In this document: one piece after another, positions 1 to 4,449 of the stretch | How the letters are laid out: every line of letters begins with the position of its first letter | How positions within the stretch are numbered: the first letter of the stretch is position 1 | Assembly: GCA_028717785.1 (NCBI GenBank) | Contig: JAQUND010000057.1 | Coordinates: 1-9,398 of the forward strand | Source of the DNA: Candidatus Nanoarchaeia archaeon | Lineage (GTDB): Archaea; Nanoarchaeota; Nanoarchaeia; SCGC-AAA011-G17; JAFCDX01 | Length of the DNA: 9,398 nt | Direction: 5' to 3' | Notes under the pieces: generated by a model | What the model was told of the DNA's origin: nothing | Database searches by the model: none | Seen by the model: only the letters and a program-made list of their open reading frames with translations | Program-made: the position numbers and the translations under genes

Positions 1-3
1 TAA

Positions 4-354
4 TTAAATAAGTAATCTTGATTTTCTATAAATTTCTGAATGTGCTATCTTACTAAATTCTCCAGAAAAAGTTTTTGGAATATGTAATAATTCATGTAAA
101 ATAGTTTGATTTTGTTGTTGTTCATTCTCTCTTAAAAAATTATGATTATTAAAAGTTATAACATAAAAAGGTCTTATATGGGGATAAGCTAGTTGTAATG
201 TTTTAAAAAAACCTGTAATTTTAGCACAAGTTCTAGTTTCACAAGAATAACTATAAAAATAAACTCTATCAAAATCTATATGAGCTAGATTTAGCCTTTT
301 AGCTATAGCAATCGCCCTTTCTTTCAATTCTGGTTCTTCTATATATTCTACCAT
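4..354 (-). CDS. Putative zinc metallopeptidase-like protein (HELLHIP motif)
   Basis: A complete 116-residue protein that starts at ATG 354 and ends at TAA 4-6. Residues 87-91 are HELLH, which fits the HExxH zinc/catalytic motif, followed by IPKTFSG and a histidine at 105 that could be the third zinc ligand. From memory, a motif of the form H-x-LLHIP-x2-F-x-G...H belongs to the small 'putative (phage) metallopeptidase' group, which also occurs in archaeal chromosomes. There is no signal peptide or membrane segment, so it should be cytoplasmic. The C-terminus stops only 11 residues after His105, which is short for a protease, so it may be a metal-binding protein rather than an active enzyme. 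Cysteines at 38 and 43 sit in a small CETRTC motif. It is divergent from the exported-protein gene on its right. The substrate is unknown. Confidence 0.7.
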   Translation of the reverse strand: MVEYIEEPELKERAIAIAKRLNLAHIDFDRVYFYSYSCETRTCAKITGFFKTLQLAYPHIRPFYVITFNNHNFLRENEQQQNQTILHELLHIPKTFSGEFSKIAHSEIYRKSRLLI

Positions 355-462
355 CTTATTAAGAAAAAAACCTCTTCTTTTAATGATTTATATATTTTAG
401 AATGTATAAATATTTAAATACTGGTGTTATACTGAAAGCGGAGAGGTTTAAAAAAGAGTAAA
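355..462. promoter_or_regulatory. Divergent AT-rich promoter region between the metallopeptidase-like and exported-protein genes
   Basis: This 108-nt gap separates two divergent genes and holds several TATA-like stretches: TTTATATA at 387-394 on the plus strand, and TATAAATATTTAAATA at 405-420, which can be read on either strand. For the rightward gene, the 405-420 element would place transcription start near 435-445, giving a short leader with a weak GAGAGGT Shine-Dalgarno-like sequence at 441-447. For the leftward gene, the complement of 371-378 reads AAGAAGAGG and could act in the same way. Which box serves which gene cannot be settled by eye. Confidence 0.4.
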
Positions 463-1041
463 ATGAAAAAAAGGGTAGGAATTTCTATTGTAGTAAGTAT
501 AATTATTATTATGTTAATTTTCTTTATTGGAAAGGGTATAACTGGAAATGTTGTTAAAAATACTTGTGATTCTCCTTATATTTATGTTGGAGGTAATTGT
601 TGTTTAGATAAAGATAATAATAAAATATGTGATAGTGATGAAAAACCAACTTCAATGATTAGAGCTATTGATGCTAAAGAATCTTGTTCAGTTGATAGAA
701 AACTAACTTGTACTTGGAAAAGAATATCTGATAATAAAGTATCAATTAAATTTAGAAATGATCAATCAGGAATATTTTCAGTTACTTCCATTGAATTAAG
801 TAATGTAGGAAAAAATGGATGTAAACAAGTATTTTCTGGAAAAGTAGAAGACGGATTTGATTATCAAAGAGAAAAACAATATGATTTAGAATGTAGTTTT
901 ACAGAAGATTATATTGATTCTTTAATAATTGTAAAAGGAATTACATATGAAAGAAGTAAAGGAAACGGTCCTTCTATAATGCCTTACACTACTTGGACAT
1001 TTGAATCTGATGGTCATATAAGTGGATTTAAAGAAGTTTAA
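463..1041 (+). CDS. Exported, membrane-anchored cysteine-rich protein with ITGNVV motif and a calcium-loop-like segment
   Basis: A 192-residue protein with a Lys/Arg-rich N-terminus and one hydrophobic segment at about residues 6-23, followed by ITGNVV at 26-31. Similar ITGxVV motifs just after an N-terminal membrane segment are, as I recall, common in exported proteins of Woesearchaeota and Pacearchaeota. Next comes a cysteine cluster (C35, C46, C47, C56) around an acidic stretch D49-x-D51-x-N53...D57-x-D59-E60, which resembles the calcium loops of thrombospondin type 3 or dockerin-like repeats. Four more cysteines (75, 83, 120, 144) suggest a disulfide-stabilised extracellular domain predicted to be mostly beta. 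The protein probably sits outside the cell, tethered by the N-terminal helix or released by cleavage near the motif. The function is unknown. Its stop lies 4 nt from the stop of the convergent M50 protease gene. Confidence 0.8.
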   Translation: MKKRVGISIVVSIIIIMLIFFIGKGITGNVVKNTCDSPYIYVGGNCCLDKDNNKICDSDEKPTSMIRAIDAKESCSVDRKLTCTWKRISDNKVSIKFRNDQSGIFSVTSIELSNVGKNGCKQVFSGKVEDGFDYQREKQYDLECSFTEDYIDSLIIVKGITYERSKGNGPSIMPYTTWTFESDGHISGFKEV

Positions 1042-1045
1042 ATTC

Positions 1046-1618
1046 TTATAAATAACTAACAACCATTAAACCAATTGCAAAAATTAACATTGAAAAATAA
1101 ACTATTTTATTCCAATTGTATATTTTCATTCCATCAAATTGCCAAAAAGGAATCATATTAAATAATCCTAACCAAGAATTTATTGTAAATCCCATTACTC
1201 CAATTAATTTAATTATATCTATTGTACTAAATGAAATTAATAAAAACACTAATGCTAATAATAAATTAGTTAATGGACCTATAGCAGAAATTTTTCCATT
1301 TTTTTCTTTATTTATATTCCCAGAAATCATTACTGCCCCTGGAGCTGCAAATACAAATCCAAAAAAACTCATTATAATTGTTAATAATAACATAAAATCA
1401 AAAGATCTAAACTCAGCAAAAGCACCATATCTTTGAGCTAAATACTTATGAGCCATTTCATGAAGTATAAAACCACAACCAACAGTTAAACTAGCAATTA
1501 AAAAATTAGTTACAATTTCTATTGAAAATAAATTCTTAGTTAAAATAACACTAAAAGCAATACTAATTGCAATCCAAGCTTTCACTAAACTAATTATTTC
1601 GGTTTTAGAAGTTTTCAT
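1046..1618 (-). CDS. M50 (site-2-type) membrane zinc metalloprotease
   Basis: A 190-residue, very hydrophobic protein. H53-E-M-A-H57 is the HExxH zinc motif, embedded in a membrane segment as in site-2 proteases. N154-x2-P157-x4-D162-G163 corresponds to the second family motif (NxxPxxxxDG), whose aspartate is the third zinc ligand. A GPLTNLLLA segment at 114-122 matches the conserved G-P-x-x-N region of the family. Five or six membrane segments are visible and no PDZ or CBS domain is attached, so this is a minimal core protease. Known relatives cut transmembrane segments of regulatory or signal proteins inside the membrane. The substrate here is unknown, although an exported protein with an N-terminal membrane helix is encoded convergently next door. 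Start is ATG 1618, about 26 nt from its TATA box, so the mRNA is probably leaderless. Confidence 0.9.
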   Translation of the reverse strand: MKTSKTEIISLVKAWIAISIAFSVILTKNLFSIEIVTNFLIASLTVGCGFILHEMAHKYLAQRYGAFAEFRSFDFMLLLTIIMSFFGFVFAAPGAVMISGNINKEKNGKISAIGPLTNLLLALVFLLISFSTIDIIKLIGVMGFTINSWLGLFNMIPFWQFDGMKIYNWNKIVYFSMLIFAIGLMVVSYL

Positions 1619-1634
1619 ATTCTTTTAAGAAAGA

Positions 1635-1648
1635 TTTATATATATAAT
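1635..1648. promoter_or_regulatory. Bidirectional TATA element shared by the M50 protease gene and ndk
   Basis: TTTATATA on the plus strand (1635-1642) has its centre about 26 nt before the ndk ATG at 1664. The overlapping minus-strand ATTATATA (1648-1641) has its centre about 26 nt before the protease ATG at 1618. In archaea the TATA centre lies roughly 26 nt upstream of transcription start, so both mRNAs would begin at or near the A of their start codons. The whole divergent intergenic region is only 45 nt. Confidence 0.75.
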
Positions 1649-1663
1649 ATTTACCATTTGAAT

Positions 1664-2152
1664 ATGATTGAAAAAACTTTAGTTTTATTAAAACCGGATG
1701 CAGTTCAACGTGGTTTAATTGGAGAAATTATTACTAGATTTGAAAAGATGGGTTTAAAAATTGTTGGAATGAAAATGTTTTTAGCAAATGAAAAATTTGC
1801 TTCTGAACACTATTCTGATGTAAAAGAAAGAAGAGGAGAAAAAGTATTTATGAATAATGTTAAATTCTTATCAGAAGGGCCAGTTGTTGCTATATGCATT
1901 GAAGGTGTTCATGCTATAGAAATAGTAAGAAAATTAGTTGGAGCAACTGAACCAAAAGCAGCATTACCAGGAACAATAAGAGGAGATTATGCTCATGTTT
2001 CATATTCTTATGCAGATGAAAAAAATACTGTAGTTAGAAATTTAATTCATGCATCATCAAGTAAAGAAGATGCAGAAAAAGAAATTAAATTATGGTTTAA
2101 AAAAGATGAATTATATTCATATAAAACAGTTCATGAAAAACATACATTATAA
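1664..2152 (+). CDS. ndk: Nucleoside diphosphate kinase
   Basis: A 162-residue cytoplasmic enzyme that transfers the gamma phosphate of ATP to other (deoxy)nucleoside diphosphates through a phosphohistidine. Family landmarks are LVLLKPDAVQRGLIG at 6-20, the GATEPKAALPGTIRGD region at 93-108, and the catalytic His129 in NLIHASSS, the counterpart of NxxHGSDS, where the usual Asp is Ser. Between GTIRGD and the catalytic histidine there are about ten more residues than in bacterial Ndk, with the sequence YAHVSYSYADEKNTVVR. I recall similar insertions in some DPANN and candidate-phylum Ndks. An in-frame TTG at 1658 exists, but ATG 1664 is preferred: it begins the conserved MIEKTL, and it lies at the predicted transcription start from the shared TATA box. 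The next gene on this strand has its own TATA box. Confidence 0.96.
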   Translation: MIEKTLVLLKPDAVQRGLIGEIITRFEKMGLKIVGMKMFLANEKFASEHYSDVKERRGEKVFMNNVKFLSEGPVVAICIEGVHAIEIVRKLVGATEPKAALPGTIRGDYAHVSYSYADEKNTVVRNLIHASSSKEDAEKEIKLWFKKDELYSYKTVHEKHTL

Positions 2153-2162
2153 TTATTAAATA

Positions 2163-2170
2163 CTTATAAA
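2163..2170 (+). promoter_or_regulatory. TATA box for the unrecognised gene downstream of ndk
   Basis: CTTATAAA is centred about 27 nt upstream of ATG 2194, which fits a leaderless transcript. It supports ATG 2194 over the in-frame TTG at 2179, which would lie upstream of the expected transcription start. Confidence 0.6.
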
Positions 2171-2193
2171 TTCAAATTTTGAATAATACAATT

Positions 2194-2595
2194 ATGGAAA
2201 TAAATCAGATTGATTATGTTGAAGGAGAAGAGACATCTAGATTAACTTTAAGTTTAATGGTAAATAGTGATGAATCCTATAAAGCATTTGAAACTATTCA
2301 GTCTTATGCTAAAGGACAAGTAAAATTAAATAAATTAAATGGATCTAGTATGTATAGTTATATTTGGAAAAGATTTATATTTTTTGGTGTAAATTATTAT
2401 CTACAAATATTTTTAGAAAAAGGCAACATAATTGTCTCATGTGAATTACAAAAACAAAAAACTTCTAATCTTTTAGAAAATATTTTTAAATTAAACCCAC
2501 GTTTAAATGAAAGGGTTATAAAAAGTTTAGAAGAATTACACATTAAAGGATTAACACATCAAGAAAATTATCTAGAAGATTTAATCTCTAAATAA
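2194..2595 (+). CDS. Conserved-looking hypothetical protein, family not recognised
   Basis: A 133-residue soluble protein beginning MEINQIDYVEG. I do not recognise the family. The first two thirds look like alternating beta strands with one helix: strands around LTLSLMVN, a helix at DESYKAFETIQSYAKG, then strands around YSYIWKRFIFFGVNYYLQIFL and NIIVSCELQK. A helical C-terminus rich in Leu, Glu and Lys follows. There is no metal motif, signal peptide or membrane helix. Start ATG 2194 is chosen from TATA spacing. The gene follows ndk by 41 nt with its own promoter, so an operon is not required. Its stop lies 9 nt from the stop of the convergent phosphoesterase gene. The function is unknown. 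Confidence 0.75.
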   Translation: MEINQIDYVEGEETSRLTLSLMVNSDESYKAFETIQSYAKGQVKLNKLNGSSMYSYIWKRFIFFGVNYYLQIFLEKGNIIVSCELQKQKTSNLLENIFKLNPRLNERVIKSLEELHIKGLTHQENYLEDLISK

Positions 2596-2604
2596 CCATA
2601 AAAA

Positions 2605-3306
2605 TTATAATAAATCTTTTAACTTACCAAAATCATAAATTTTATTTTCTACAGCAAACACTTCAAAATCATCTAATTTTTGTTGTAAAAAAGGACTAAG
2701 TAATTTTTCTTTTGTAATATCTGTTCCTTGAGTTACTAAATTTAATGATGGAAGAACAATTAAAACCTTATTTTTCCATTTACCTTTTAAAAAACATTTA
2801 TATTTTTCATCTTTTCTTTCTTTAAAAGCAATACAAGGATGCTCATGTCCAATAATTACAATTTTTGCTTTTTTAAAGTCTTCATCTTCAGGAATTTTAT
2901 TTCCATGACAAATATAAATATCATCAACTAAATAATGATCTTGTATAATTATATTTTTCTTATCTGCAATAGGACCAAGAATGTTATCATGATTACCCTT
3001 TACTAATATTATTTCTTTATTATTAAATAAATTTAATACTTCTAAAGTATCATTCCATTCTTGTTGAGAAATAGTTCCAAATTCATGTTTTAAATCTCCA
3101 TTAATTACTATTGTTTTAGCATCAACTCTATCAAGAATATTATTTAATCTTTTAATTAAATCTTCTAATTGAAATCTTGGTATTAGAACTCCTTCTTTAT
3201 TTAAAGATTCTTCATAACCAATATGTAAATCACTAAAAACTAATACTTTTTCTTTTTCAAGGTATAAGGCTAAATCAATTATTTCTATTTGTTTATATAT
3301 ATGCAT
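2605..3306 (-). CDS. Calcineurin-like metallophosphoesterase, SbcD/Mre11-related archaeal type
   Basis: A 233-residue two-metal phosphoesterase. All core motifs are present in order: D26-L-H28, G70-D71...H74, G104-N-H-D107, H134-G, and G153-H-E-H156-P. This matches the short archaeal group described as SbcD/Mre11-related phosphoesterases, which lacks the capping and Rad50-binding regions of true Mre11. In many archaea and bacteria members of this group are encoded next to Lhr-type or ligase-associated DExH helicases and are presumed nucleases or phosphoesterases acting in DNA repair. Here lhr is about 1.1 kb away on the same strand, separated by the repeat-protein gene. The ATG at 3306 is 5 nt after the stop of the zinc-ribbon gene, and GAGG inside that gene's last codons can serve as its Shine-Dalgarno sequence, so the two are an operon. 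Confidence 0.93.
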   Translation of the reverse strand: MHIYKQIEIIDLALYLEKEKVLVFSDLHIGYEESLNKEGVLIPRFQLEDLIKRLNNILDRVDAKTIVINGDLKHEFGTISQQEWNDTLEVLNLFNNKEIILVKGNHDNILGPIADKKNIIIQDHYLVDDIYICHGNKIPEDEDFKKAKIVIIGHEHPCIAFKERKDEKYKCFLKGKWKNKVLIVLPSLNLVTQGTDITKEKLLSPFLQQKLDDFEVFAVENKIYDFGKLKDLL

Positions 3307-3311
3307 TACAA

Positions 3312-3464
3312 TTATTCCTCAGACGTTACAGCTTCTAAGATTGCATTTGCATCATAATCTCTAATAACAGTACCTAATTTTCCACAAGCTGGACAATTTT
3401 TTGGTATTGTGTCACCTCTAGGCTTAAACCTGTATGAACAACTTTGACATAAATATTTTACCAT
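3312..3464 (-). CDS. 50-residue zinc-ribbon (rubredoxin-like) protein
   Basis: A short gene with ATG at 3464 and TAA at 3312-3314. The product has C6-Q-S-C9 and C24-P-A-C27, two CxxC knuckles separated by 14 residues, followed by G28-K and a short acidic tail ending EAVTSEE. This is a classic zinc ribbon, similar to rubredoxin-fold and transcription or ribosome-associated zinc ribbons common in archaea. The spacing favours zinc over redox iron, but the sequence alone cannot prove this. The gene has a well-placed TATA box and leads an operon with the phosphoesterase 5 nt downstream. The linkage suggests a shared process, perhaps nucleic-acid binding, but that is inference. Confidence 0.9.
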   Translation of the reverse strand: MVKYLCQSCSYRFKPRGDTIPKNCPACGKLGTVIRDYDANAILEAVTSEE

Positions 3465-3730
3465 GATATTTTTAGTATATAATAATATTTAAACTTTATT
3501 ATTTATAACTTTGGTGCAACCCTATAATAAGCAACAAAAAATAATTTAATTTTCTATTTAAATTATATGCAATTAATTTACTTGTTAATTCTACTTTTTT
3601 TGTTGTATAACTTCTATTTCTTAACACAAAATCATATTTGTTTATTTATAATAACCTTTATATAGTAATAACAAACGAAATATTTATAAATGAATTCATA
3701 TCATCAACTATATCAAATTTAATATAAAAA
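3465..3730. other. AT-rich intergenic region, divergent promoters, no confident gene
   Basis: At 266 nt this is the longest gap in the window. On its left it holds the TATA box of the zinc-ribbon operon. On its right there are two candidate TATA boxes for the repeat-protein gene: CTTTATATA at 3656-3664 and ATTTATAAA at 3682-3690, giving leaders of about 44 or 19 nt with no clear Shine-Dalgarno sequence. In the middle there is an AT-only inverted repeat (9-nt arms at 3541-3549 and 3558-3566) and a T7 run at 3595-3601. A 32-codon hydrophobic reading frame at 3567-3665 is possible but not called as a gene. I see no tRNA-like or CRISPR-like structure. Confidence 0.6.
3486..3493 (-). promoter_or_regulatory. 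TATA box for the zinc-ribbon/phosphoesterase operon
   Basis: Minus-strand TTTAAATA, read from 3493 to 3486, is centred about 26 nt upstream of ATG 3464, consistent with leaderless initiation of the two-gene operon. Confidence 0.6.
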
Positions 3731-4426
3731 ATGGAAAATAATTATAAAAGTTTTGGACTTGGAATTTATTCTGAAGCTGAAAATATTCATGGAGTTCAAG
3801 CTGGTATTGTAACTGGTGTTGAAAATATTCAGGGAATTCAATTAGGTGGTATTATAGCTAGTGCTGAAAATAATGTTTTTGGAGTTCAATTAGGCGGTAT
3901 TATAGCCGGTGTTGAAAATATTCAGGGAATTCAATTAGGTGGTATTATAGCTGATGCTGAAAATGATGTTTATGGAGTTCAAGCTGGTATTGTAACTAAT
4001 GCTAAAAATATTCATGGAGTTCAAGCTGGTATTGTAACTAATGCTAAAAATATTCATGGAGTTCAAGCTGGTATTGTAACTAGTGCTGAAAATATTCATG
4101 GAGTTCAAGCTGGTATTGGAGCCTATACTAAAAATGAGGTTTATGGGATTCAATTAGGGGGTATTATAGCTGGTGCTGAAAATATTCATGGAGTTCAAGC
4201 TGGTATTATAGCTTGCGCTGAAAATAATAAAGGATTACAATTAGCCCCAATATCTATTTCATTTAAAAAAGAATCTAGCGGAAAACAAATAGGATTATTA
4301 CTTTGGGGACCAGGAAATAAATTCTGGAATCCAAATGTTTTTTATCAAAAATTAGAACCGGGAAAACAAGTTAAATCTTTAGGAACCTTGGAAAAAGTTA
4401 TTAGAACACTTTGGAAAGGAATTTAA
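3731..4426 (+). CDS. GVQxGI pentadecapeptide-type repeat protein, predicted beta-solenoid
   Basis: A 231-residue protein built of 14-16-residue repeats. Eleven tandem units run from residue 17 to about 175, each with the core N-x-x-G-(V/I/L)-Q-x-(G/A) and a hydrophobic step. A twelfth, degenerate unit occurs at 181-193 (ESSGKQIGLLLWG), and a partial unit (FGLGIYSEA) precedes the array. Two flavours alternate: 14-15-residue units with GVQAGIVT and 15-16-residue units with GIQLGGIIA. The invariant G-x-Q and alternating small/hydrophobic residues suggest stacked beta turns, meaning a solenoid with Gln in register. The C-terminal 38 residues are non-repetitive (FWNPNVFYQ, then a basic amphipathic helix) and may cap the solenoid. 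No signal peptide is visible. I recall similar GVQ/GLQ-type 'surface repeat' proteins in Leptospira and other bacteria. No enzymatic residues are evident, and the function is unknown. Confidence 0.85.
   Translation: MENNYKSFGLGIYSEAENIHGVQAGIVTGVENIQGIQLGGIIASAENNVFGVQLGGIIAGVENIQGIQLGGIIADAENDVYGVQAGIVTNAKNIHGVQAGIVTNAKNIHGVQAGIVTSAENIHGVQAGIGAYTKNEVYGIQLGGIIAGAENIHGVQAGIIACAENNKGLQLAPISISFKKESSGKQIGLLLWGPGNKFWNPNVFYQKLEPGKQVKSLGTLEKVIRTLWKGI
3779..4255 (+). repeat. In-frame tandem repeat array, 42-48-nt units, 11 copies
   Basis: Unit boundaries by codon are 3779, 3821, 3866, 3914, 3959, 4004, 4046, 4088, 4130, 4178 and 4220. Units 6 (4004-4045) and 7 (4046-4087) are 42 nt each and differ at one base (AAT versus AGT). 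Units 1 and 8 share their first 31-32 bases with unit 7, apart from the first base of the first codon. Units 2 (3821-3865) and 4 (3914-3958) are 45 nt and differ at two adjacent bases. This pattern indicates recent duplication or recombination among units rather than ancient divergence. All length differences are multiples of three. Confidence 0.9.
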
Positions 4427-4434
4427 TTACAAAA

Positions 4435-4445
4435 TTTTTATTTTT
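4435..4445 (+). terminator. T-rich intrinsic terminator after the repeat-protein gene
   Basis: Nine bases after the repeat-gene stop there are two runs of five T separated by one A. Archaeal RNA polymerase terminates on T-rich non-template stretches without needing a hairpin. The gap to the stop of the convergent lhr gene is 23 nt, so the signal protects lhr from read-through. Confidence 0.45.
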
Positions 4446-4449
4446 AAAC

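Noticed and set aside
1116..1436. Plus-strand open frame of 106 codons antisense to the M50 protease gene
   Set aside because: It lies wholly inside a gene with clear HExxH and DG motifs, and its composition (Asn/Ile-rich) is what the complement of a hydrophobic AT-rich gene gives.
3510..3530. GGTGCAACCC resembling a tRNA T-arm fragment
   Set aside because: No acceptor or anticodon stem can be formed around it, and it is an isolated match.
3935..4153. Minus-strand frame of 72 codons with its own repeats inside the GVQ-repeat gene
   Set aside because: Its repeats only mirror the 42-48-nt units of the plus-strand gene, and no promoter or start context supports it.
3779..4255. Regular direct repeats that might suggest a CRISPR array
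   Set aside because: There are no unique spacers between conserved repeats. Units are contiguous, in frame, vary at codon level and encode a coherent repeat protein.
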